Origin: Gordoniibacillus kamchatkensis
GTDB taxonomy: Bacteria; Bacillota; Bacilli; Paenibacillales; NBRC-103111
Reading direction: 5' to 3'
NCBI RefSeq assembly: GCF_000829455.1
Contig: NZ_JXAK01000060.1
Location: 1-38,755 of the forward strand
DNA length: 38,755 bases
The notes below the pieces were generated by a model. The model ran no database searches, was not told the origin of the DNA, and saw only the letters and a program-made list of their open reading frames with translations. Of this stretch, positions 8,967 through 17,015 are shown piece by piece. A program made the translations under genes and the position numbers. Every line of letters starts with the position of its first letter. Position 1 is the stretch's first letter.

Positions 8967-9402
8967 TTATAACGGGCGGATGCTTGCCGTCGAACGGAAC
9001 GGAACAAGCAGCTGCGACGCCCGGGTTTCCTGAATGGCCATAAAGTCGTCGGCGACGCGAATGACCGTACCCGATACGGTTCCCGCAGTAGTCGTTACGA
9101 CAACGGATTTGTTCACGTACTGCCGGGCAATATCGCGGAATTGTGCGTTATGCGCATTTTCCACGGCTCTGCCGACGAAGCTCGAAAATTTTTGCGAGTA
9201 CAGCTCTCTGCGCAGGTCACGGCGGATTCCGGCGCGCAGCGCATCCAATTTGCGGTTCATGGCAGTGATGCTGCGGTTCGTTTCCAGCCGCACCGCTCTG
9301 CGGATCGCCTGAAGATCGGGCTTGGATGCGGGAACGCCTTCTATTTTTCAATTGTTTCAAACTTCCTTTCAGTCCGAATTCGCTTTTGATTACAACATTC
9401 AT
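8967..9402 (-). CDS. Small CotB/DUF2642-like protein, probable frameshift
   Basis: First gene of the operon. ATG 9402 has AAAGGGGAG 9 nt upstream and begins MNVVIKSEFGLKGSLKQL, but the frame then runs out of the conserved part. The conserved part is in the next frame, ...GVPASKPDLQAIRRAVRLETN, then an amphipathic helix and a C-terminal Lsm-like segment VNKSVVVTTTAGTVSGTVI ... LLVPFRSTASIRPL. Dropping one A in the A5 run (T5 on the plus strand, 9344-9348) joins them into about 144 aa. Without correction the shortest reading would start at 9293. The C-terminal segment resembles the small protein of the next gene and CotB repeats. Confidence 0.6.
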
Positions 9403-9604
9403 GCTCGAACACTCCCCTTTGAAAGATTAGGTTATCGAGAGACTGACCGTTTGCCTATCAATCTTTCAATCTCATCACCTCCGCTGCATTTGTAGCCATG
9501 ATATGGCGGCCGGCAGCCGTATGCCTGGGTACGCATCCAACGCATGCCAAGATTGGTGTCTTACCTAGAAGCCGATCCGAATACATAATGATTTGGGGCT
9601 TTCG

Positions 9605-9719
9605 CAGACACTGCGCGGAGGTTTTCCAAACGCGCTTCGCTCTAGCCGCGGCCATGTTGTCGACGCAAGTGTCGCCTAGGATACCGAAGGCGCCACTCCA
9701 GCGGGTATCGCAGTGTCTG
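9605..9719. repeat. 11-bp inverted repeat with nested hairpin upstream of lipM
   Basis: CAGACACTGCG at 9605-9615 is perfectly inverted at 9709-9719, enclosing a second near-perfect hairpin (9668-9676 with 9689-9697, one mismatch). The unit lies in the 408-bp gap 9403-9810, in which I see no gene. It could be a structured leader RNA of lipM, a small RNA or a decayed mobile-element end. Confidence 0.45.
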
Positions 9720-9810
9720 TTTCCAAAGCTTGCCGTCCTAAGGCGCTTTTCTCGGGCGGGCGATTGGAGTAAGATTAGAAGACAACAAAAGCTAAGGGGA
9801 AGGACAATCG

Positions 9811-10650
9811 ATGGATACTTGGCGCTTCATACATACAGGAAACCGCAGTCCTGCGGAAAATATGGCGATCGACGAGGCGGTATTGACCGCCCACAGCGAA
9901 GGGCTCGTGCCGCCGACGGTAAGATTTTACGGCTGGGCGCCGGCGACGCTGTCGATCGGTTATTTTCAAAAGGCGACGGAGCTCGATTTCGAAGCTATCG
10001 CCGCCGAAGGCGTCGGCTTCGTGCGCCGTCCGACCGGAGGGCGGGCGGTGCTGCACGATGCCGAGCTGACGTACAGCATCATCGTCGCGGAGTCGTATCC
10101 GGGCATTCCGGCGAACGTGACGGAGGCGTACCGCGTGCTGAGCGAAGGGCTGCTGCTCGGCTTTCGCGGGCTCGGGCTTGACGCCAGGATGGTGCAGCTG
10201 GCTAGCGAGGAGGACAAGCAGGCGTACGCGTCGCCGGGCTCGGCGGCGTGCTTCGATTCGCCTTCGTGGTACGAGCTTGTCGTTGAGGGGCGCAAAGTGG
10301 CCGGCAGCGCGCAGACGCGGCACAAAGGCGTCGTGCTGCAGCACGGCTCGATTTTGCTCGATATGGATACGGACAGGCTGTTCCGCCTGCTGCGGTTTTC
10401 CAGCGATAAAGTGGCGGAGCGCATGAAACGCAGCTTCTCGCAAAAAGCGGTCGCCATCAACGACGTGATGCGCGCGCTGGGGCGGAGCGAGATCGGGCTG
10501 CCCGCAGCGGAAAACGCCTTCCGCGCCGGCATCGCCGCCGCTCTTGGCGTCACGCTTCAGGACGGCGCGCTCACGCCGCGCGAAGAGGCGCTTGCTGCGG
10601 AGCTGGTGGCGAGCAAATACGGAACCGAGGAATGGAACTTGCGTCGTTAG
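9811..10650 (+). CDS. lipM: Octanoyl-[GcvH]:protein octanoyltransferase / lipoate ligase family, LipM
   Basis: 279 aa from ATG 9811 with AAGGGGAAGGA upstream; the length matches B. subtilis LipM (278 aa). Motifs: RFYGWAPATLSIGYFQ, RRPTGGRAVLHDAELTYS (lipoyl/biotinyl transferase fold), the acyl-thioester Cys at 147 in SAACFDSPSW, and Lys162 in EGRKVAGSAQTR. LipM moves octanoate from acyl-ACP onto GcvH, the first step of lipoate synthesis in Bacillales, acting in the cytosol. In B. subtilis lipM lies near yqhH and the gcv genes; here the gcv genes are missing and a glycosylation block takes the place between them. Confidence 0.93.
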   Translation: MDTWRFIHTGNRSPAENMAIDEAVLTAHSEGLVPPTVRFYGWAPATLSIGYFQKATELDFEAIAAEGVGFVRRPTGGRAVLHDAELTYSIIVAESYPGIPANVTEAYRVLSEGLLLGFRGLGLDARMVQLASEEDKQAYASPGSAACFDSPSWYELVVEGRKVAGSAQTRHKGVVLQHGSILLDMDTDRLFRLLRFSSDKVAERMKRSFSQKAVAINDVMRALGRSEIGLPAAENAFRAGIAAALGVTLQDGALTPREEALAAELVASKYGTEEWNLRR

Positions 10651-10840
10651 GCGTGACGAGGACCGTAATGCGGTCCGTAGGCGGCTTCAGGCTGCGCAGG
10701 AAAAATGCACGAAAAGGGGCAGCGCCGGAATCGGACAAGTATCGGGACGACGGCGCCGGAGATTGCGGCTTGTTTTGCGATTTTGGCGCTATGGAGACAT
10801 GTATGCGCAACATTCGATATGGGGGAGGAGGCAGAGACGG

Positions 10841-11677
10841 ATGTCGAGGGACGGGGAACAACGCGCCATCGAAGCGACGGCAGGGCTTCCTCCTACCGTC
10901 GGCTCGCTGCGGGACGATATGCGGGCGCTAGGTATTCGGGAAGGGATGACGCTGCTTGTCCATTCGTCGCTCACTTCGCTCGGTTGGGTCGTCGGCGGGG
11001 CGCAGGCGGTCGTCATGGCATTGCTGGAAGCGGTAGGAGAGAGCGGCACGCTGATGATGCCGACGCAAACGGGCGGGCTGTCCGAGCCTTCGCTCTGGAC
11101 GAACCCGCCCGTACCTGAGGCGTGGTGGCCGGTCATCCGCGCGCATATGCCGGCTTACGACCCGGCGGTTACGCCGACACGCAGCATGGGCGCTATCGCA
11201 GAAACGTTCCGGACGTGGCCAGGGACGATTCGCAGCTCGCACCCGCACGTCTCGTTCGCCGCCCGCGGCCCGCTTGCGGAGCAGCTGCTCGCCGGACATA
11301 GCTTGACCGACGGCCTCGGCGAACGGTCGCCGCTCGCCCGCATGTACGCCGCCGGCGGCTCGGTGCTGCTGCTCGGCGTCGGCCACGGCAACAACACTTC
11401 GCTGCATCTTGCCGAATACCGGGCCGATTATCCCGGCAAGGAAGCCCGTGAATTCGCCGCGCCGTTCATGACGGACGGGCAAAGAGAATGGATTGCGTAT
11501 ATGGACATCAACCTCAATTCCGACGATTTCGCCGAAATCGGGCAAGCTTTTGGCGTGGCCACCGGCTTGATCCGGCACGGACGCGTCGGGATGGCGCAGG
11601 CGCAGCTCATGCCGCAGCGGGAGCTGGTCGATTATGCCGTCCGCTGGATGTTGCAAAATCGGCAGGCGAGGGCATAG
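10841..11677 (+). CDS. AAC(3)-family N-acetyltransferase (YokD-like)
   Basis: 278 aa from ATG 10841, with GGAGGAGG 10 nt upstream. The sequence fits the antibiotic N-acetyltransferase family that includes AAC(3) enzymes and B. subtilis YokD: LLVHSSLTSLGWVVGG, GTLMMPTQTG, TPTRSMGAIAETFRTWPG, SSHPHVSF and a LLLGVGHGNNTSLHLAEY motif. Such proteins transfer acetyl from acetyl-CoA to the 3-amino group of aminoglycosides, but chromosomal YokD-like members often have no proven antibiotic substrate, so resistance should not be assumed. It follows lipM by about 190 bp in which I see no other gene. Confidence 0.88.
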   Translation: MSRDGEQRAIEATAGLPPTVGSLRDDMRALGIREGMTLLVHSSLTSLGWVVGGAQAVVMALLEAVGESGTLMMPTQTGGLSEPSLWTNPPVPEAWWPVIRAHMPAYDPAVTPTRSMGAIAETFRTWPGTIRSSHPHVSFAARGPLAEQLLAGHSLTDGLGERSPLARMYAAGGSVLLLGVGHGNNTSLHLAEYRADYPGKEAREFAAPFMTDGQREWIAYMDINLNSDDFAEIGQAFGVATGLIRHGRVGMAQAQLMPQRELVDYAVRWMLQNRQARA

Positions 11678-11776
11678 GCGTAAGCAATCAGGTCTCAAAC
11701 CCGCCGCTGCCCGGCAATGGGGCCTAACCGCCATCCTACCGCCCTAAGCAAGCGGGGCTCCAAGCGCCGTCCGCCG

Positions 11777-12613
11777 CTATACGAGGGCAATGGCTTCGGC
11801 AAACGCCCGCTGCAGCTGACGGGTTACTGTGCCCGGCTTGCCGCTGCCGACGGGACGGCCGTCGACGGCAACGATCGGCGTTACCTCGACGGTCGTGCCG
11901 GTAAGGAACAGCTCGTCCGCATTTGCCAGTTCGTCCAGCGTGAACGGCTTTTCCAGTGCCGGCAGTTCAAGCTGCCGCGCGAGCTTCAGCACAAAGGCGC
12001 GGGTAACGCCGTGTAAAATGAGATGGTTCGCAGGGTGCGTGCGAATGACGCCGTCCTTCACCATCATGACGTTCGAGGCGGAGCATTCCGTCACCGTGCC
12101 GCCGCGATGCCAAATGACGTCATCCGCGCCGCGGTCGAGCGCCTCCTGCTTGGCCATCGTGTTCGGCAGCAGATTGAGCGTCTTAAGATCGCAGCGAAGC
12201 CAGCGGATGTCTTCGAGCGTAACGGCCGTAATGCCGTTCTCCATGACGGCTACGGGACGCGGGTAGTCTTTGCAGTACGCCAGCAGAACCGGCTCGACGT
12301 CTTTCGGGAACTGATGGATACGGGGCGCCTCGCCGCGCGTAATTTGCATATAGAGGATGCTTTCTTGCGTCCCTTCTTTCTCGAGCAGCCGGTCGAGCAG
12401 CTCCGAAAGTTCGGGCATTGTCCACGGGAGCTTCAGCTTCGTTCCGTGCGCCGTCCGCTCCAGCCGGTCCAAATGCGCCGCTTTCTCAAAAAATCGGCCG
12501 TTATACACCCGGAACACCTCATAGATCCCGTCGCCGAATACATAGCCTCGATCATCCGGCGATACGCTGACGTCCGATTTTTGGACGAGATCGCCTTTCC
12601 ACAGCATCCACAT
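11777..12613 (-). CDS. dat: D-amino-acid aminotransferase
   Basis: 278 aa from ATG 12613 with GGGAGG 9 nt upstream. Class IV PLP aminotransferase: DDRGYVFGDGIYEVFRVYNG near the N-terminus, the carboxylate-trap region TRGEAPRIH (92-100), the PLP lysine K144 in CDLKTLNLLPN, and TECSASNV and TGTTVEVTPI in the C-terminal part. The order of motifs follows the thermophilic Bacillus D-alanine aminotransferase. It interconverts D-alanine and D-glutamate with their keto acids, supplying peptidoglycan precursors. Convergent with the AAC(3)-like gene, with only about 99 bp between and no clear terminator. Confidence 0.92.
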   Translation of the reverse strand: MWMLWKGDLVQKSDVSVSPDDRGYVFGDGIYEVFRVYNGRFFEKAAHLDRLERTAHGTKLKLPWTMPELSELLDRLLEKEGTQESILYMQITRGEAPRIHQFPKDVEPVLLAYCKDYPRPVAVMENGITAVTLEDIRWLRCDLKTLNLLPNTMAKQEALDRGADDVIWHRGGTVTECSASNVMMVKDGVIRTHPANHLILHGVTRAFVLKLARQLELPALEKPFTLDELANADELFLTGTTVEVTPIVAVDGRPVGSGKPGTVTRQLQRAFAEAIALV

Positions 12614-12880
12614 CGCTTGCTTCCTCCCTAGGTTTCGGAATCGATGTACCTAAGTGTAGCAGGCGCTTCGCCACACAGTCAAAGGGGGTGTTTCGTCCAT
12701 AGGGCTGCAGTATGATTTTCGATGATTGGCACCATAGTTCGACAGTCCTCTAGGCTGAATCTCGCGAATATTGTAAAATCTTCTCAGCTTACGACATTCG
12801 AAAAAGAGAGCTAGAGCCCGAAAAGAAGAGATATCGGTGGCGTAGCTTGTCCCAATCGGGAAAAATCCACCTTCGGCCAC

Positions 12881-12909
12881 TCGAAACACAATATATAGTG
12901 AGGTATAAT
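12881..12909 (+). promoter_or_regulatory. sigma-A promoter of nrdJ
   Basis: TATAAT at 12904-12909 with TCGAAA (4 of 6) at 12881-12886 and a 17-bp spacer. It lies 80 bp upstream of the nrdJ start and is embedded between two NrdR boxes. The rest of the 376-bp gap 12614-12989 holds no gene that I can support. Confidence 0.65.
12886..12901 (+). promoter_or_regulatory. NrdR box 1
   Basis: ACACAATATATAGTGA matches the NrdR operator consensus (ACAC-W-ATATAT-W-GTGT) at 15 of 16 positions and covers the promoter spacer. NrdR represses ribonucleotide reductase genes when dATP is high. Confidence 0.75.
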
Positions 12910-12918
12910 GAAATTCGC

Positions 12919-12934
12919 ACACAACATCTTGTAA
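12919..12934 (+). promoter_or_regulatory. NrdR box 2
   Basis: ACACAACATCTTGTAA is a weaker match (about 12 of 16) to the NrdR consensus. It starts 33 bp after box 1, close to the three helical turns typical of paired NrdR sites. The two boxes flank the -10 element. Confidence 0.65.
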
Positions 12935-12989
12935 TCGTGCTCAAGCATATGATGAATGGATCAAACATAGTCGTAGGAGGCGTTGCGGT

Positions 12990-15628
12990 TTGGAAACAGT
13001 GCAGACGAACAAAACGAAGCGGTTGGAGGGCCTAAGCGAGAAAATATTTTTGGACCGGTATGCGCTGAAAGACGCCGATACGAGCCATACGAAAGTCGGC
13101 GACGTCGTGCTCGTGCTTACGAAAGACGATCCGAAATTTCCGGCCAAGGAAGTCGGCGAAGTCATCGCCCGCAATGGCCGCAACGTAACCGTGAAGCTGC
13201 GCAGCGGGGAGACCGTCGAATCGACGATCGAGAAGCTGACGCTCAATATAGAGAAAACGCCGGAACAAATGTGGGACCGTTTGGCGCGCGCCATGGCGTC
13301 CGTCGAAGCGACCCCGGAGAAAAAGCAGGAGTGGACCGAGAAATTCCGTTACATACTGGACGATTGGAAGCTCGTCCCCGGCGCCGCATTGCGGCAGGCG
13401 CCGATGCGAGCGACGAACTGACGCTGTTCAACTGCTATGTCATCCCGTCCCCGCACGACAGCCGGGGCGGCATTATGGCCACGCTGAGCGAAATGACCGA
13501 AATCATGTCGCGCGGCGGCGGTGTCGGGATCAACTTGTCTTCGCTGCGTCCGCGCCGCTCGCTCGTGCGAGGCGTTAACGGCTCCTCCAGCGGCGCCGTC
13601 TCGTGGGGAGGGCTGTTCAGCTATACGACCGGCCTGATCGAGCAGGGCGGTTCCCGCCGCGGCGCGCTTATGCTCATGATCAACGACTGGCATCCGGACG
13701 TCGTCGACTTCATTACGGTGAAGCAGACGATGGGCCAGATTACGAACGCCAACTTGTCGGTTTGCGTCAGCAACGCGTTCATGAAAGCCGTGAAGGAAGA
13801 CCTGGATTGGGAGCTCGTGTTCCCGGATACGTCCGACCCGGAGTACAACGACGTATGGAACGGCGACCTCGACGCCTGGAAAAAGCTCGGCAAAAAAGTC
13901 CGCACGTACCGCACCGTCAAAGCGCGCGACGTCTGGCACACGATCATCGAGTCCGCATGGAAATCGGCGGAGCCGGGCGTCGTCTTCATGGAATATTACA
14001 ATCAGATGTCCAACAGCTGGTACTTCAACCCGATCATCTGCACGAACCCGTGCGGCGAGCAAGGGCTTCCGGCTTGGGGCGTGTGCAACTTGTCGGCCAT
14101 CAACTTGGCCAAGTTTTACGATGCCGAGAAGCATGACGTCGCTTGGGAGGAGCTTGGCAAGACGGTCCGTTATTCGACTCGTTTCCTCGATAACGTTATT
14201 GACAAGACGCCGTATCATTTTGAAGAAAACCGCGAGAACCAGCAGGGCGAACGCCGCGTCGGCCTCGGCACGATGGGGCTTGCCGAGCTGATGATCAAGC
14301 TGGAAGTGCGTTACGGCTCGCCGGAATCGCTGGAATTCCTCGACAAGCTGTACGGCTTTATGGCCAAGGAAGCGTATCTCGCTTCGGCCGAGATCGCCGG
14401 CGAGAAAGGTTCGTTCAAGCATTTCCAGGCCGACAAGTTTTTCCAGAGCGGCTTTATGAAAAACATGCTGAGCGTATATCCGGAAGTGGGAGCCGCCATC
14501 AAGAAACACGGCATGCGCAACGTCACCGTCATCACCCAGGCGCCGACCGGCTCCACGGGAACGATGGTCGGCACGTCGACCGGCATCGAGCCTTATTTCG
14601 CGTTCGAGTACTACCGCCAAAGCCGTCTCGGCTTCGACAAGCAGTACGTGCCGATCGCGCAGGAGTGGAAAGATGCGCATCCGGGCGAGGAACTGCCTGA
14701 CTATTTCGTGACGTCGATGGATCTGTCTGCCGAAGACCATATCCGGGCACAGGCAGCGATCCAGCGCTGGGTCGACAGCTCGATCTCGAAGACGGCAAAC
14801 TGCCCGTCCGACTTTACGGTCGAAGAGACGAAGCGGCTGTACGAGCTCGCGTTCGATCTCGGCTGCAAAGGCGTGACGATTTACCGCGACGGCAGCCGCG
14901 ACGTGCAGGTGCTCAGCACCGACAAGAAAGAAGATAAGAAGGACGACGCGGCGAAAAACGCTGCCGCCGCCGAAGCGCCGGCAACGTCCGATGCGGCTGC
15001 GGAATCGGCCGTGCTCACCGGCATCGCGAACGCACTGTCCGTCTCGATCGACGCCAAAACCGAGCAAGCTTTCGATAAAGAATATAAGCGCCGCCCGCAA
15101 ATTTTGCGCGGAGCGACGTACAAGTACAACACGCCGCTTGGCATGGCGTACATCACGATCAACGATATGAACGGTTCGCCGAGCGAGCTGTTCATGAACG
15201 TAGGCAAAGCCGGCTCCGACGTGTTTGCGATGTCCGAAGCGCTTGGCCGCGTCATCTCCTTGTTCCTCCGCTACGGCGACCACGGCAACAAGGTGAAGCT
15301 GCTCGTCAAGCATTTGAAAGGCATCGGCGGCTCCGGTGCGATCGGCTTCGGCCCGAACCGCGTCGAATCGATCGCCGACGCCGTCGCCAAAGCGCTCGAA
15401 GCGCATGAAGAAGCGCGCGAAAACAGCGCCGAGCCGTACATCACGGCAACGCAGGAAGTGCTGGACATCCAGGCGGCTCCGGCACCGGCAGCCTCTCATG
15501 GCGGCCATGGCCACAGCCACCACCATCCGGCCATGTCGCTCGACTTGTGCCCCGGCTGCGGCTCCGCCTCGCTGATCAACGTCGAGGGATGCAAGACATG
15601 CTCGAACTGCGGCTATAGCAGATGTTAA
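12990..15628 (+). CDS. nrdJ: Adenosylcobalamin-dependent (class II) ribonucleotide reductase, one frameshift
   Basis: About 879 aa after correction, from TTG 12990 with AGGAGG 9 nt upstream. The N-terminus reads KRLEGLSEKIFLDRYALKD. The catalytic domain has GGGVGINLSSLRPR, NPCGEQGLPAWGVCNLSAIN with the active-site cysteines, and APTGSTGTMVGTSTGIEP. The C-terminus has a His-rich linker and a CPGCGSASL ... CKTCSNCGYSRC cysteine pair set for re-reduction. Class II enzymes make deoxynucleotides with coenzyme B12 and need no oxygen. The frame breaks near 13382: DWKLVPGAALRQ should read DWKLVPGGRIAAG, i.e. one G is missing. As a normally essential gene this suggests sequencing error unless another reductase exists elsewhere. 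Confidence 0.9.
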
Positions 15629-15676
15629 ACCGGGTGTAAACGAAAATAAAAATAAAATAGCCTTTCTCCTTGATAT

Positions 15677-15722
15677 AATAACACTCGCTACATATACACG
15701 TGTATATGTAGCGAGTGTTATT
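15677..15722. repeat. Perfect 46-bp palindrome at the left edge of the recombinase element
   Basis: Bases 15677-15699 are the exact reverse complement of 15700-15722 (centre CAC|GTG, outer arms AATAACACTCGC). It lies 49 bp after nrdJ and is followed by a T-rich stretch, so it may end nrdJ transcription. Its position where GC content falls, just before three tyrosine recombinases, makes a recombinase-binding or element-end role equally likely. No second copy is seen in the window. Confidence 0.85.
15693..15707. repeat. Direct repeat of palindrome core, copy 1
   Basis: TATACACGTGTATAT, the centre of the 46-bp palindrome, recurs with one change at 15786-15800, 93 bp downstream. Confidence 0.55.
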
Positions 15723-15785
15723 TTTAGGTATGGAATAATGTTGGAAAAAATAAAGGAAATTGTTGATTTATGTAGAATCAGAGTG

Positions 15786-15800
15786 TATACACGTATATAT
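15786..15800. repeat. Direct repeat of palindrome core, copy 2
   Basis: TATACACGTATATAT, 14 of 15 identical to the palindrome core, sits 21 bp before the start of the first recombinase gene. It could be a second recombinase-binding arm or an autoregulatory site. Confidence 0.5.
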
Positions 15801-15821
15801 ACGGAGATGAAATAAAGTAAG

Positions 15822-17015
15822 ATGGATGAGATTAAGAATGATTGGATGCTCCAAGAGAATGATCAATATGTACTTGGTATCTTTAATGGTCCAATACCGA
15901 TGTACTACCCAAATAAGTGGTTGATGGAGATTAATAATTCTGCTAGTTCTCCGGAAACAGCAAGAACATATGCTAGGAATTTAATAAAGTTCTTTCAATA
16001 TCTAAAAATAATGGATATTGACCTTTCTGATATTACTCGAGAAACTCTAATGAATTTCAATAGTATATTAAAAAAACGAAGTACAGATAAGGATAGTCTG
16101 TTCAATAAAGAAAACATTACAGACAATACAAGATATCAAATTTTTAGAACTACGGTTCAGTTTGTTGAATGGTTTATTTCACCATCCGATGATGAACCAT
16201 TATTTCAAGATGGTAGAAGAGGGCGAAGAAAGAGAAACGGCATCTTAGGTGGAATAACACATGCAGAATTAACATCGGTGAGAGAGAACTTCATTAGGAG
16301 GCATAAGAATAAATTACCAAAGAACATTCCGGATACAATTGTCACAGATTTATGGAATTGGATTTATGAAAAGTATAAGAATCAACCAGATTTACTATCA
16401 AGAAATAATGCAATAATTGGATTAATGCTTGAAACTGGTGTGAGGGCGGGAGAGCTAGTTTCAATAAAGTTAGATCAAGTAGACCTTCATGAAAGAAAAA
16501 TAACTGTAAGAATAGATTTGGCAGAATACGAAAGGGTCAGTACATCAAAATCAAGAGGAAGTCTTCAAAAATCAGGTGAAAGGGTAATAATAATCTCTAA
16601 AGAGCTAGCTGGTATTTTAAATGATTACATTATCTTGTATCGCCCTACTGCAGCTATCAAAATAGGAAATGGATATTTATTCTGTATCCATCGTAATGGG
16701 AAGAATCCTTTAGGCTCACGGATTACACGTAATACGATTGATCATTTATTGAGCTTGATGAATAAAGCCCCTTCAGAAGGTGGAATTGCTGGTATGGAAA
16801 AACTACATGCGCATATGTTCCGGCATACATCCGCTACCAATCTATTAAAGTACGGAGCAGATATTCGAACAGCACAAGAGCAGCTTGGACATAGCGATAT
16901 TAATACTACAAAAGAGTATACCCATCTAGTTCCATCGACCAGGAGAGAAGCGTTAGACAAAGCTAAAGTTGGTAGAATGATAAAAGCAGGGCGTGTAAAT
17001 AATGAAAAAGACTAG
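15822..17015 (+). CDS. Tyrosine recombinase A of trio (TnpA-like)
   Basis: 397 aa from ATG 15822; SD weak (GGAG about 15 nt upstream). N-terminal SAM-like core-binding domain (about 25-120) then the catalytic domain with a full set of residues: R208 in TGVRAGELVSIK, H331 and R334 in HMFRH, H357 in GHSDINTTKEY and nucleophile Y366. It resembles Tn554 TnpA and phage-type integrases. It overlaps the next gene by 14 bp. Expected to cut and join the element ends together with the next two recombinases. Confidence 0.85.
   Translation: MDEIKNDWMLQENDQYVLGIFNGPIPMYYPNKWLMEINNSASSPETARTYARNLIKFFQYLKIMDIDLSDITRETLMNFNSILKKRSTDKDSLFNKENITDNTRYQIFRTTVQFVEWFISPSDDEPLFQDGRRGRRKRNGILGGITHAELTSVRENFIRRHKNKLPKNIPDTIVTDLWNWIYEKYKNQPDLLSRNNAIIGLMLETGVRAGELVSIKLDQVDLHERKITVRIDLAEYERVSTSKSRGSLQKSGERVIIISKELAGILNDYIILYRPTAAIKIGNGYLFCIHRNGKNPLGSRITRNTIDHLLSLMNKAPSEGGIAGMEKLHAHMFRHTSATNLLKYGADIRTAQEQLGHSDINTTKEYTHLVPSTRREALDKAKVGRMIKAGRVNNEKD

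Noticed and set aside
9428-9436. Possible sigma-K -10 box (GATAACCTA, minus strand) before the glycosylation operon
   Set aside because: It is 26 bp before the first ATG, but no AC box is found at the right distance (the nearest is about 12 bp away), so the match is too weak to call.
9498-10181. Plus-strand reading frame over the gap before lipM
   Set aside because: Runs out of frame into lipM, Arg-rich and without homology; the true gene starts at 9811 with a clear SD.
12650-12922. 90-codon minus-strand reading frame between dat and nrdJ
   Set aside because: No SD, no similarity, and it covers the nrdJ promoter with the NrdR box.
13349-15526. 725-codon minus-strand reading frame opposite nrdJ
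   Set aside because: Antisense shadow produced by the codon bias of nrdJ; no SD or known domain.
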